This document shows positions 12,566 through 25,500 of a stretch of 64,000 nucleotides of DNA, in pieces. Each line of letters starts with the position of its first letter. The stretch's first letter is position 1. A program made the position numbers and the translations under genes. The stretch is from Dryocosmus kuriphilus (Eukaryota > Arthropoda > Insecta > Hymenoptera > Cynipidae): contig CM076190.1 of NCBI GenBank assembly GCA_038277395.1, forward strand, positions 132,394,372-132,458,371. Direction: 5' to 3'. The notes beneath the pieces were generated by a model. The model did not search any database. It saw only the letters and a list, made by a program, of their open reading frames with translations, and had not been told where the DNA came from.

Positions 12566-13294
12566 AACCTCCCGAAGTCAAAAGGGGATACGCATGGATT
12601 CAACGTGAGAAAAATTGTCCAGAACGTCAATAGTAAAGATTGTTCAAATGTTAATTTTAAGAACCGAAATTTAATCTTTTTTAACTTCAACTCGCCCTAA
12701 CTTAGCCAATTGTCAGAATTTTTTGCTTTAATTAATAACAGATCACGTGTTTAAGTCTTCTAAGACTAACTAAAAAAGAAAAAAGTAAATATTGTTATAA
12801 ACAAAAAAGTTGTTAATTATTTGTTTAGACATTGTAAAAAAATCATGAATTATAATCTTCAAGCGCTTCGTTTAGCGAGCGAATTTTGAGCAACGATAAA
12901 CTTCCAGTGAGAAAGTTGTGGATGAATGTTGAAAGAAGTTTTTTAGAAAGTTTGACGTCAATCGAATTGATGGTTTAAAAATTATTAATATTTCAAGACG
13001 CAAACGGCTGGACGTCTGGTGCGTGGAATGTACCGAGAGTCCACACGACGTGAAATGCCACTCTCGCTACATTTTGCCATCAACAGAAATGAAAATTTTT
13101 GCAATTCATATGTTTAAATATTGAATAATACCAAAGTGTAATAATTAAATGTGTTAATAACTTAACGAACTTCAATAATAATTATTGAAAATCCTTATTT
13201 GCTGTTGGGTTGAGTGCACGTGCTGTAGCTAATGCAGCTTTTAGCGAAAATTTTGAATGTCATGCGGGCCAACCAAAACAAACTGTTATTATGG
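12566..13294 (+). repeat. left terminal inverted repeat of the 3.7-kb transposon
   Basis: It matches the reverse complement of 15,498-16,297 over almost its full length. Shared blocks include CTTCGTTTAGCGAGCGAATT, GACGCAAACGGCTGGACGTC, CCACACGACGTGAAATGCCA and GAGTGCACGTGCTGTAGCTA. Differences are scattered point changes and a replaced segment near 12,610-12,660. Confidence 0.8.
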
Positions 13295-13466
13295 TTTATT
13301 ATTTTTTTTTTACTAAATAATGCAAACAAAAAATACACATAAATATGAGAAACATAATTAATTTCTTAAAAGAAATGAGTCAAATACGCAGTCTTTGTAC
13401 ATTAATTTACTCCTCATCCTCACTGCCTTCTGTATCTTCTGCGTTTTGATTCTTTTGATCAATTTT

Positions 13467-15315
13467 TTAAAAATAATTTTCGAAGAATCTTTTCCCAGAA
13501 GCACTCAAATAATTGAAGAGGCTTTGCACGTCATTCACTTTAGCAGCTTTAATACCGATTGGATGTGGAGAAACTTTTTCTAGGTTAATTAGCTGAATCT
13601 TAGGTTTAAAAGAAAAAGAAGTTGGAGTTTTTAATTCGTAGTTATTATAGACATTGACTTTTCCATCGGGAAAGAAATGTATAACAAAACCTTTACTGAT
13701 CTGTAGCTTGCTTGGATTTTTCATATTACCTTTGAAAGATTTTTCAAAATCTTGCAAAATGTTTTCGCATGAATCAATCATTGTGAAGGAAGGCTTACGA
13801 GCATTACGAATCAGTTCCACATATTCAGCAGAAGTTTCTTTTTTTTCTATTCTTTTTAATTTTTGGGAATATGTACCAAAATTTCTATCGCACTGGTTGA
13901 ATGAATGGCCTCGAACTGGAAATACATAATGTATTTCTGTTTGCAAATGAATGGATAGCAAAATAAAAAAATTAAGCACCGTGTAATTTTTATTTTGTCC
14001 AGGACATCCATCCGAAAAAAGAGTTATGCTGCGGTGCTTCATTTTATCATATTCATTCAATATGGCGTACTGAATAAAACTACAGACAATACTTGCACCC
14101 TTTTTTGCAAGCCCTTCGAGAAAAGAAAACATAAAACTTTTGTTCGTATTGTGTATATGCACATTGAATAGAAAAAGCCATAGTAAACGTCGATAAAACT
14201 GATCAGAAACTGGTAATTTTGGCAAGGGCAAATTTTGTGCAAAATCAAACTCGCAGCAAAGACTACTTTTGTCAGAGAGGAATTGTTTTTTTAATGCAAA
14301 GTAGCTTTGAGCATTTTCCTTGTGCTTTATGGTTTCTTGGTCTTCTACACCATCAGTTTCGCTTTTATAACAAATGTTGCATATGTCAGTTCGAGGTAAT
14401 TTAAACGTAAATCCACTGAAATAGTTAAAAAAATTACTGTACGTGCATTCACTAATTGGCAGTTTTTCCCCACTTGCGTTTTGGGAAAAATATTCTCCAA
14501 ACAATGTGTAAAGAGTCTTTAAATTTAGTGCTGGATTTTTAAAATATTTTAAACCAGTCGAATTGCGTTTATAATGTGAACATTTATGTGGAATTGATTC
14601 ACAATGCTTCAGTATCATTTGCTTAATATTTTCTGATAACTAACTCGATTTTTTTTTACCTAAACGCAGAAAATTAGAGAAAAAAGTTTTACAAACTGTA
14701 ATGTTATTCTCTTCAGTAGGGAATAAATACGTCCATTTGATTAAGCGAAGTTTTTCCTTGGCTTCCGCTTCATCAGGATCATTACATTTTAGCATTCCAC
14801 GAAGAAGCAAATTTTGTTTATGATAATCACCCAGATCCAATCTTTTATGTAATGTTTTTGTTGATCCAATGAAATCTTCTCAATACATTTATCTCTACAG
14901 CAAGACTGTGCAACTTTGAAGGAGCTCTCTGCAACTGTTTTCAAGGTTACATTGTTTTCACCAATTTTTGACTTAGTGATATACTGTTTTCCCTGAAATA
15001 TAAAAAAAAATATTCTAGGAATCCCGAGGTAGATTTTTTCTCGTTTCTCCAAAAAATTATTTGGACCAGTAATCGATAAAAATTTAACATCAGAAAATTA
15101 TTTAAATCCAGTACCCATGTAGAAGAATCTTTTAGAAGTAAAATTAATTTTAAAATAAAGTATTGAAAATACGAAAATTATGATGAAAAAAGTTTAAAAT
15201 TTACTTTTTAATGGCGAACATGGACGAATTTCGATTTTACCTTATTTTTGGCACATTTCTTTTTATTCTTATTCCACGAAATTTCAGTCCTACTTCTTTT
15301 TCTGCCTCCAGTCAT
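13467..15315 (-). pseudogene. transposase of the long-TIR element (DUF7869-like), broken
   Basis: Exon 1 (15,315-15,241) encodes a basic start, MTGGRKRSRTEISWNKNKKK, and ends at a GTAAAA donor. A 248-bp intron ends in TATATTTCAG, and exon 2 starts at 14,992 in matching phase. Near 14,855 the frame shifts by one base, and at 14,640-14,642 a TAG interrupts the frame. The main open part (14,618-13,467, 383 residues) contains CNIC around residue 80, FDFAQNLPLP around 124-133, FSDGCPGQNKN around 201-211 and FPVRGHSFNQCDRNFG around 233-248. The DGC.GQNKN and GH...CDRNFG blocks resemble insect proteins with DUF7869, which I take as a DDE-type nuclease core with Asp 125, Asp 203 and Asp 244 as candidate ligands. 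The superfamily name is inference. The two lesions suggest an inactive copy. Confidence 0.65.
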
Positions 15316-15497
15316 TTTCTAATTCTTCACTTAGAGAATTCCAATTTTTAAAATATTATTAAAACTATTCTTCACAGCAAGAATACTTAATAAAAGTAAA
15401 TGTGTACTGTTTATGACAGAAATAGCCCTTTTTAATTTCTTTGCCAAAATATGGCTGTTACATTACAGTTTCTTTCTTTACATGAAGGACAACTAAC

Positions 15498-16297
15498 CTT
15501 AATAATAGTTTGTTTTGGTTGGCCTGCATGACCTTCAAAATTTTCGCTAAAAGCTGCATTAGCTACAGCACGTGCACTCAACCCAACAGCAAATAAGGAT
15601 TTTCAATACTTATTATTAAAGTGCGTTAAGTTATGAACACATTTAATTATTACACTTTGGTATTATTCAATATTTAAACATATGAATTGCAAAAATTTTC
15701 ATCATTGTTGATGGCAAAATGTAGCGAGAGTGGCATTTCACGTCGTGTGGACTCTCGGTACATTCCACGCACTAGACGTCCAGCCGTTTGCGTCTTGAAA
15801 TATTAATAATTTTTAAACCATCAATTCGATTGATGTCAAACTTTCTAAAAAACTTCTTTCAACATTCATCCACAACTTTCTCACTGGAAGTTTATCATTG
15901 CTCAAAATTCGCTCGCTAAACGAAGCGCTTGAATATTATAATTCATGATTTTTACAATGTCTAAACAAATAATTAACAACTTTTTTGTTTATAACAATAT
16001 TTACTTTTTTCTTTTTTATTTATTCTTAGAAGACTTATGCACGTGATCTGTTATTAATTAAAGCAAAAAATTCTGAAAATTGGCTAAGTTAGGGCGAGTT
16101 GAAGTTAAAAAAGATTAAAATTTTTTGTTTTCAAAAAATCTATTTTTTTCCAATTATTTCAAAAACTAAAAAAGCTACAAAATTTTTCAAAAGGAAGAAA
16201 AGATGCGCTTTGAAATTCTTTACAAATATCGGTTCTTAAAATTAACAATGCTTCTCACGCTGAATCCATGCGTATCCCCTTTTGACTTCGGGAGGTT
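15498..16297 (-). repeat. right terminal inverted repeat of the 3.7-kb transposon
   Basis: Inverted copy of the left repeat. It carries about 115 extra AT-rich bases (16,120-16,240) that the left copy lacks or has replaced. It ends GACTTCGGGAGGTT, after which the satellite unit resumes. Confidence 0.8.
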
Positions 16298-18754
16298 CAA
16301 TTGTAGAAATTGAGAAATGCTTAAATACTTTCACGATCTTTCCAAAAATTTAACGTTTGTAAAATGAAATTATTAATACAGCCCTTGCATCTTTTGAAAG
16401 ATATAAAATGTGTATAACGTAAGAAAATATGTTTACCTACCGTTCGACAAAGATACCTGTTTTTTATTCCAAATTTTAAATAAACATAAAAGTATATTAT
16501 TCATCAACAGAAAACAAGTAAATATCCAAAGTGGAAGAAAAAATGTATATCAAAATCAAGGATTTCATTGTTCTAGGCGATTCAAGAAATTTAATAGTTC
16601 GTTGTCAAAAAGAAAGTAGAAGAGCCTCATAGATGTTAATCAGTTTATAGGAAATAATTAATATATGTATAACAAAAATATTACCAGACTTTTCCTGTTA
16701 AAGGATTTTTTATTTTGCATCATTATATGAGTATGCATATACACACAAAGGCCTATGTCGGGTAACAATTTCCTGTTTATCGGGCGCTATCGGGTCTGTC
16801 AAAAATAAACATTATTTTTGCAACTATGTTGTACAAATTATGCATAAAAACTTTTAAAGAGACATCAGAAAGGAAATATTTCACATGTCTATATATGAAA
16901 AGCATCAATATCAATATCAGAAGAAATATCAATTCTTTAATATCTGCCGTTTTTTCTTGTATATACGAATAAAGAAATCGTATAAAAGATATATTGCACT
17001 AGAAACTTAGTACGGAAGAAATTCTAAAAATAAGTAAATGCTGTTATTGGATTTCAATAATAATGAAATTTGATAAACAAAATGAAATAATTGGTAGCAG
17101 ATTTGAATCCGGAAGCCACTATCAATCCAAAAAGATCCTAACTCGGTTTATATTACTTCGTCTTCGTATTGAAGATTAGATTAGGATTCATTCGGATTCA
17201 GCTGGATTGATTCTCAATTCATTTGTATCAAACGTGATTAAGATCTTTTTCCCGAATGATTTAAGCAGCTTCGATTATTTTAAATATAAAATAATTATAG
17301 AAATTATTAAGAAATGCTTTAACAATATACTCTATGTTTTTGAAAAGTGAATTTTTATGGAGTAATGAATCCTTATCCAATTCCCGATTCGAACGCGGAT
17401 TAACATAAACAGAGTTCGAAAATTTTTAGATTGAAAATTGGATTTACGATTTAAATCTGTGACCCATATTTTCATTTCTTTTATCAAGTTTTACAATTAT
17501 AAAAATCTAATAAAAATTATCATGTATTTTTAATATTACTTTCCTATTAAGTTTCTAGTGCAATAATCCTTTATATGATTTCTTTATTCGTATATGCAAG
17601 GGAAAACAGCAAATATTAAAGAATTGATATTTCTTCTGATATTGATGCTTTTCATATACAGACATTTTATATATTTTCTTTCTGGTGTCTCTTTAAAAAT
17701 TTTTATGCATAATTTGTTGATCATAGTTCCAAAAATAATATTTATCCAAGCCAGACACGATAGTGCCCGATAAACAGCAAATTGTGACCCGACATAGGCC
17801 TTTGCCTATATATGCATATAATGATGCGAAATAAAAAAAAAAATCCTTTAACAGAAAAAGTCTGGTAATCTTTTTTTTTTTTTTATACATATGTTAATTA
17901 CTTCCTATAAACTGCTTAACATATATGAGGCTCTTTTACATTTTTTGACAACGAACTATTAAATTTCTTGAATCGCCTAGAACAATGAAATCCTTGATTT
18001 TGATATACATTTTTTCTTCCACTTTGGATATTTACTTTTTTTCTGTTGCTGAATAATATACTTTTATGTTTATTTAAAATTTGAAATAAAAAACAGGTAT
18101 CTTTGACGAATGGTAGGTAAAAATATTTTCTTACGTTATACACATTTTATATCTGTCAAAAGATGCAAGGGCTGTATTAATAATTTCATTTTACAAACGT
18201 TAAATTTTTGGAAAGATCGTGTAAAATATTTAAGCATTTCTCAATTTCTACAATTATTTTCTACTAAAGCTAATCAGAGCTCTTTTAATCAAACGGAAAA
18301 ACGCTTCAAAGCACGTTTGATACAAGTGGATTGATAAATACTCCAGCTCAATTTGAATGAATCGTAATCAAATTTTCAATTTAAACGCGGATTTATAGAC
18401 TCATCAAGTATCATTTTTAATTAAGTATAGTAACAATAATGGTTTATTTTTAGTATTACTCTCGTAATGAATTTCTAGTGCAATATTTCTTTTATACGAG
18501 GAAAAACAGCAAATATTAAAATATCGATATTTTTTTTTTTTTTTCTGATGCTGATGTGGATGAATTTTATACGAGTTGACATTTGTGATGTATTCGCTCT
18601 GATGTCTCTTTACTATTTTTCGTACATAATTTGGGTAAAATTGTTGCAAAAAAAATAATATTTATTCTCAACAGACCCGACAGTGCCCGATACACAGCAA
18701 ATTGTGACCTGACAGTCCATTACGTGTGGATACAATGATGGAAACATGGAGTGC
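16298..18754. repeat. satellite-like array (block 3), with the empty insertion site
   Basis: Reverse-oriented units to about 17,300 (CCTATGTCGGGTAAC near 16,755), then plus-oriented units (GTGACCCGACATAGGCC near 17,783; GTGACCTGACA near 18,703). The stretch 17,916-18,330 is nearly the mirror image of 16,298-16,640 plus the left flank of the transposon. It therefore shows the satellite unit without the 3.7-kb insertion. Confidence 0.75.
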
Positions 18755-18762
18755 GTGTTCAA

Positions 18763-21075
18763 TAGGGTGGTTCAAAAATACATTGGAAAAATTTTTTTAA
18801 TGATAGAGACCGACGCACCCCCCTATTTTGTGAGGTTTCCGGAGAAAATAATTCCCTTTTTTTTTTTTTATTTATTTATTTTTTTTTATTGCTACCACAA
18901 GGGCCCCGAAAAATACATGGGATTTTACATGGGAAAATTATGATTTTTAGAAAAATGAGGTGCAAATGTCTGGGTTTATAGTTAGCTTTCGAGACATTAT
19001 CAGAACATTTTGTGGAGTCTTCAAGGAATAATTTCTGATAAATAACTTTAAATTTTCCCCCCCCCCCCCCCCCCCCCCCCCCTTCCCCTCCAGCAGAGTC
19101 CCAAAAGTGACCCGAAAAACTGAAATGGAGAATTTTGACCGAAATTGGCACAAAAGAGTTTTGTTTTTCCATTTTCGCCTATAATTTGTTGTTACTCGAT
19201 AAGACAAATATTTTTTTATCATTTTTTAACTAATTTTTAATTATTTAAACAATTTATATTTGTTTAAATATTTTTTTTTTTCGTGACAGCACATTACGAG
19301 GTTATTTTTTGCGTTTAATCAGGTTTTTAAACCGTTTAAACTATTTATTATATTATTTATTTAAAATTTTTTTCCAAAAAACAGGTACAGAACTCTAGTT
19401 TATTTTTTAAATTTGCTCAACCATGTCATCTGAAATTAAATATAAACAAAGATCAGTTGTCATGATACTATTTTTGCAACAAATTTGTATTTGTTTAAAC
19501 AAGTTTATGTTATTTATTTGTAACTTTCTCAAAAAAAGCCGGTGGAGAACTGTAGTTTTTTTTTAATTTGCTCAACCTTGTCGCCTAAAATTAAATATTT
19601 ACAAAAATCTAATGTTATGCTATCTTTATTGCAACAAATTTGTATTTGATTAAACAAGTTTATGTTATTTACTTGTAACTTTCTCAAAAAAACCGGTGGA
19701 GAACTCTAGTTTTTTTTTAATTTGCTCAAACTTGTCGCTTAAAATTAAATATTTACAAAAATCGAATGTTATGCTACCATTATTGCAACAAATTTGTGTT
19801 TGTTTAAACAATTTTTGTTCGTTGTAACAATTTTTTTCCAAAGAAAATGGTTGTTTATCTTGTACCTTCCGTAAATAGTGCTGTAATTTTTAATTTTTTA
19901 AAGCAGAATTTTTTTCTGAGAAGATTTTGTAACTGTTTAAACAATTTATTAAACTTTAGTTCTTAATTAAAAAAAAATTTGATAAAAAGGTGTAGCTTTT
20001 TTGCAGATTGGCTCTATTGTGGACTATTTACGGAAGATACAAAATATCAACCACTTTCTTTGGGAAAAACTTGTTACGACAAAAAAAAATTGTTTAAACA
20101 AATACAAATTTGTTGCAATAATGGTAGCATAGCATTAAATTTTGTACATATTTAATTTTAAGTGCCAAGGTTGAGCAAATTAAAAAAAAAATAGATTTCT
20201 CCACAGGTTTTTTTGAGAAAGTTACAAATAAATAACAAAAACTTGTTTAAACAAATACAAATTTGTTGCAAGAATGATAGCATAACAATAGATTTTTGTA
20301 AATATTTAATTTTAAGCGACAAGGTTGAGCAGATTAAAAGAAACTAGAGTTTCTCCACCGGTTTTCTTGAGAAAGTTACAAATAAATAATACAAAATTGT
20401 TTAAACAAAAACAAATTTGTTGCAAAGACAGTATCATGACATTTGATTTTCGAGTATATTTAATTTCAAGCGTCAAGGTTGAGCAAATTAAAAAAAACTA
20501 GTGGTCTGTACCTGTTTTTTGGAGAAAGTTGAAAATAAATAATAATAAATTGTTTAAACAATTTAAAACCACTTGAAACATACATAAGTATCCTTGAAAA
20601 TGTCTTAGTGTCTGATTAACCGCAAAAAATAATCTCGTAATGTGCTGTCACGAAAAAAAAATTATTTAAACAAATATAAATTGTTTAAACAATGAAGAAT
20701 TAGTTAAAAAATGATAAAAAATATTTGTCTTATCGAGTAACAACAAATTATAGGCGAAAATGGAAAAACAAAACTCTTTTGTGCCAATTTCGGTCAAAAT
20801 TCTCCATTTCAGTTTTTCGGGTCACTTTTGGGACTCTGCTGGAGGGAAGGGGGGGGGGGGGGGGGGGGGGTGAAAATTTAAAGTTGTTTATCAGAAATTA
20901 TTCCTTGAAGACTCCACAAAATGTTCTGATAATGTCTCGAAAGCTAACTATAAACCCAGAAATTTGTACCTCATTTTTCTAAAGAAATTAGGGAATTATT
21001 TTCTCCGGAAACCTCACAAAATAGGGGGGTACGTCGTCAAAAAAAAAAAAAAAAAAGTCATTTTGAGCTACCATA
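18763..21075. mobile_element. 2.3-kb fold-back element, hAT-like, non-autonomous
   Basis: The element is flanked by an 8-bp direct repeat GTGTTCAA (18,755-18,762 and 21,076-21,083). The ends are TAGGGTGGTTCAAAAATAC and, inverted, TATGGTAGCTCAAAATGAC. An 8-bp duplication with TAGGGTGG-like ends is typical of hAT elements. The two halves are inverted copies along their whole length with a centre near 19,920. Shared blocks include TATTTTGTGAGGTTTCCGGA, CTCGATAAGACAAATATTTT and a 22-26-base C/G homopolymer (19,057-19,082; 20,849-20,870). The inner part contains three mirrored copies of a ~150-bp repeat with TTGTTTAAACAA-like motifs and TTTCTCAAAAAAACCGGTGG. There is no transposase; the open frames here run through the G/C tract and are not genes. 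Confidence 0.85.
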
Positions 21076-21083
21076 GTGTTCAA

Positions 21084-21920
21084 TGTACGTAAGCTTAATC
21101 CAGATAAATCCGATAGAATACTAATCCGATTTTTAATACGAACGGGGATTGATATAAACCAAGTTCGGATTTTTTTACATTAATAATTGAATTTAGCAAA
21201 CAGCAAATATTAAAATAACGATATTTTTTCTGATATAGATATTGATTTGTTTCATACGTCGACATTATTGATATTTTCTTTCTGTTGTCTCTTCACTAGT
21301 TTTCGTACATAATTTGTGGAACATTGTTGTAAAAATAATACTTATTCCTAAGAGACCCGATAGTGCCCGATACACAGCAAATTGTGACCCGACATAGGCC
21401 TTTGCGTGTATATGTATATAATGGTAAAAATAAAAAATTCTTTAACAGGAAAATCTGGTAACTTTTTTTAAACATATATTAATTATTTCCTACAAACCGA
21501 TTAAAATATAGAAGGCTCTTCTACCTTTTCTGACAACGAAATATCAAATTTTTTCAATCGCTTAGAACAATGAAATCCTTGAATAACGTTATAAGATCTA
21601 AGTTGATGCTGTTGAACCGATATATCGGTATCACACGAATTTTTCTCTTCCAATTTGCACATTTTTTTTTTTTCTGTGCTGAATAATATATTTTTATGTA
21701 CATTTAAAAATTGAAATAAAAAACAGGTATCTTCGACGAAAGGCAGGTAAATATATTTTCTCACGCTATATGTACACATATTATATTTGTCAAAAGATGC
21801 AAGGTTTGTATTAATAATTTCATTCTGTAAACATTGATTCCATGAAAAGATCGTGTATAGCATTTAAGCATTTCTCAGTTTCTACAATTATTTTGTATCT
21901 AAACTAATCCCAAGAATTCT
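21084..21920 (+). repeat. satellite-like array (block 4)
   Basis: One plus-oriented unit with GTGACCCGACATAGGCC near 21,383, GAACCGATATATCGGTATC near 21,614 and CATTTAAGCATTTCTCAG near 21,860. It ends at about 21,905, where unrelated sequence begins. Confidence 0.7.
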
Positions 21921-22519
21921 GCCCGTGAGCAAAAAGCTCCAACGTAGGATTAAAGGCAGATGTTAGAGACTTTAGCCCTTAGACATTATAAACTTCAAAC
22001 TTAACGATTCCGAGCGGCATTTTCATGCTATTTTCAGAAAACTCAATAGCCTTTTAATCGAATTTTAAGTGAATTTTAAGCGCAACTATAGAAGTCGGTC
22101 CTTGATTTTATGTCTTTATTACCTTCTTCCTCAAATTCGTATCTTTACCTTTTCCAGTCTACCTTAATATTTTATTACGATCCAGGAGCCAGCGTTCGAG
22201 ATTGCACTAGCACAAAGCCCAGGCAAAATTCAGTTAAGATTCAGGTATTTGGGACTAAATGACTAAGACACCTGCGAACTAAAATTGTATGTCCACGTGG
22301 AGTCAATACGCGCCCATTTTTGTGCGCCCCTTGGGGTCCGACTACTGTGTAAACCGAACCCCACTGGCCATACATATATTTCGATGGAAATTGGGGGGGG
22401 GGGGGGGGGGGGGTAAGGAAGAGCGTCGTTTTCACAAGACTGAAACATTTTTTACGTCAGATTATCGTGTACCTTGGAACCGTGCCGTGTAATCCTTCAG
22501 CTTCGTTTAACTACACGAA
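21921..22519 (+). other. upstream region of the spliced gene
   Basis: Less AT-rich than the satellite. It contains a 21-base G homopolymer (22,393-22,413). No TATA box is obvious before the ATG at 22,520. The Gly- and Pro-rich frames here come from the G tract and are not genes. Confidence 0.4.
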
Positions 22520-25500
22520 ATGAAAATGTTTTTTCTTCTTAAATTAAAAAACGGTACTTTCGAACTTGTTGAAGATGAACGCATAGAGTCCAGGAATGGA
22601 AGCGAGTGCACTGTAAGATGCAAAAGTGGTTTTTTTTTGGCAGATATTCTTGGAAGATCCGGTAAGCATAATTAATTCTACACTAACTGCCTTATTTCTT
22701 CGCTTCTGTCTTGAAAACTAGATTTTTTACTACCACTTATAAATAAATTTTTTTATCAAATCAAGGACTCTAGTCTTTCTTCGATACTTGCGAAAAAAGA
22801 CAGATTTAATTTGTCTCTTTCAAAAAGGTTTACTTAACAAGTTGCCTTTTAGTTAACTGTTTTAAACTCCTAAACCAGAAAAGTATGCAGTTAATTCCTA
22901 TTACCGTGGTTTAGCTTCCTAATATAAAAAGGAATTTTTTTAGATTTATATCTCAGCGATTTAAAAGTCGATACCTCATATTCTGAGGATTCTTATTTGA
23001 AATTACTAACATTAAAAATATATTCGTACGTTAAGGTTTAAAATATAAATTCTATTTTATTGAATGCAAACTTTTAGATATTTGTAGCCGTGAAAGTTCG
23101 CAGATTCTAATTAACTTTTAAATCTCCATTTTAAAGATTGAGAGGAATTTTATTAGCACATTTTACGTCCCAGAATTTTTCTAATTTTTTAGATCAGAGA
23201 TTTAAATGTTAAAAGTTTTGATTTTAATGGATTTTTGTAAGAAGCATTTAAAATTTAACTTAAAAATGTCTAAATTGTAATTTTGCTTGATATGTCAATA
23301 ATGTTAGTAATTATGTAACTTATTTACCACAAATTTAATGCAAATCGCTGAGATTTAAACATTTTTAACTTCTTGATAATTTTCTTGTACACTTCGAAAG
23401 AAAATCGTAATAAAGCTTTCGTTAATTAAGTAAGGTATTACTTAGATTATCTGGTGAAAGAATTCAAATTTGAGTCAGTCTGATGTCTTATGTTTAATTA
23501 GATGTTCCATTCAATTATTTTGCTGCCACTTCCTCTTCCACTTGATGTTAAAAAAAATTAATTCAAATAATTGTTTAACAAATTTAAATATTTTATGGAA
23601 GAATTATAGAATTTTTTGGGTTGAGTAGGTTGATATTTTGCATCTCACTTTTTCAATTTTGCATTTTGAATTTAAGAAATCAAAATCTGCGAGTTCATAA
23701 ACCTCTTATAATATTTTCTTTTACACATCGTAAAATTTTGTAAGAAAATTTGGCATGTTCTAAATGATTTCCTATTTTAATTCTAAAGTTGAATCGACAA
23801 ATTATGAGTAAAGATTTATCGATTGAAAATATTTTTTGTGTAGAATGAGGCCGACTTAAGGAGTGTCTTGAAGCAGTTAAAAGTGGGATCACCAGAAGTT
23901 GTGATGAATCGTTCGAAAAAAAACATTGTAAGCAAGAAGTCGAAAAGAACTAAATCTGTTACGAATGGTTCATGTACTCGGAAAAAAATTATATGCAATT
24001 CCCCTATTTTGAGTGAAAGATGGAAAGCACCAGTGCTTTGAAAACGGCGGAAAATGTATGCTTGGTCGAGATTTTGCAAGATGGTAATTCGTCTGAACAT
24101 TTTCTAGATTTGAATGGAAATGTTGATGATCTATCAGACATAAATGCAGGTGAATCTTTTTCATCATTGGATGTTAGCAAGATGCCAATTCTGCTCGAGG
24201 ATAATGACCAGAATTTTGAACATCTGGAGTCGGAATATAATAGTGACATAATTGAATCATTGATTAAAGAATGTCGAACGATACCTTCTGTTGACGAGGA
24301 TAGAAAGCAGAAACCCCATATAGAAAAAGAATCACATATAGAACCGTTAGAATTTGATGCACGAAATTTAATAAAAAATATTGATTCTGGTCTACAAGAT
24401 CTTTCTATTGAAGATGAAATTATCTCAAAGGATGCTACAACTGACTTTCAAAATGTGAATTCTTCACATGGTAAATAACTTTTACTTTTACAATGGGTCT
24501 CGATTGAAGGTCGATTTCGAGCATGGTCTGATATAAATGAGTTCCAAAACTGGACTATTCTCAAACCCAAACATTTACCCTGGTGAAAGTTAAGGATAGA
24601 AAATTTTTTTTACTCTTCATCCGTTTTATTTTTTTCAAATTATACATCATTGCTTTTAATTCGAAATTATTCAATTTGACGAGTTTAAATTAAAAATGGT
24701 TCAATTCATTGTTACAATTAAAACTATTTTATTTCCAAACATATAAAATTAAATTTTTAAAATTTTGCTGTGATTTTCAAAGGGTTTCGAGTATTGCAGA
24801 AAAAAGTTCACAAAATTTTAGAGGATTTCAAGAGTTTTAAAATAAATTTTAATAGATTTAAAGATATTTCAAAATATTTCCAGCTATTTTAAATAATTTT
24901 AAGGAGTTTTCTAGAATTACCAAAGGTTACAAACAACTTCAGTAGATTTAATTGTATATGTTATTGAGTTTGAACTAATTTTCCGTAACCTAATAATTTT
25001 TATATAACTTAAAAATTTTGTAGAAACATATTAAAAATTTTCGTCCTAAAATTTACAAGCTAAGGAAAAATCGATTAAATTCAACATTTTTTGATATTTT
25101 CTATGCTTGACACAAAAATTTAGAGATTGGGAAAGAAAACGTTATTAATATTGAAAAACATTTTTTAAAATCATAAAAAAATTTAGAAAAATGAAAAATA
25201 ATTTTTTAACATTTCAGCATATTTAAAATATTTAACCATTTGTTTTACTTTATATTAGTTCTTTAGATTTGCTTAATTATTTGCAGCATTAAAGTGTTTT
25301 CAAATGTTTTTAAACTCAAAAATTCTACGAAGTCAGTACGAATTTCTTCAAAACCTTTAGAATTCCTCAAATTGTTTTCAATTTTGTTGTTTTTCGTCTT
25401 CTTGACTCTTTTGATTTCGTTTTCAAGGGATACGATTTGCCAAAATTTTAATTCGATGCACTAACTCTATTAATTTAATTACTAAATCAATATTAATTGA

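Larger units (their letters stand above)
12566..16297 (-). mobile_element. complete DNA transposon with long terminal inverted repeats
   Basis: The ends are AACCTCCCGAAGTCAAAAGG and its inverse. The flanks are the two halves of one satellite unit: AGCTTTAGCAGAAAAT on the left, CAATTGTAGAAATTGAG on the right. The uninterrupted version of that site can be read on the minus strand around 18,240-18,290, so the insertion edges are well supported. The target duplication is short and not certain: ATT is possible if the terminus is taken as T(A/G)AACC. The element is 3.73 kb, with inverted repeats of about 0.73 kb (left) and 0.80 kb (right) around one minus-strand transposase gene. Confidence 0.8.

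Noticed and set aside
18876..19222. Gly-rich open frames in the fold-back element
   Set aside because: They run through the poly-C/G tract and occur as mirror images at 20,725-20,982, as expected from inverted DNA rather than genes.
22241..22492. Pro-rich and Gly-rich frames near 22.3 kb
   Set aside because: Created by the 21-base G homopolymer; no homology-like content.
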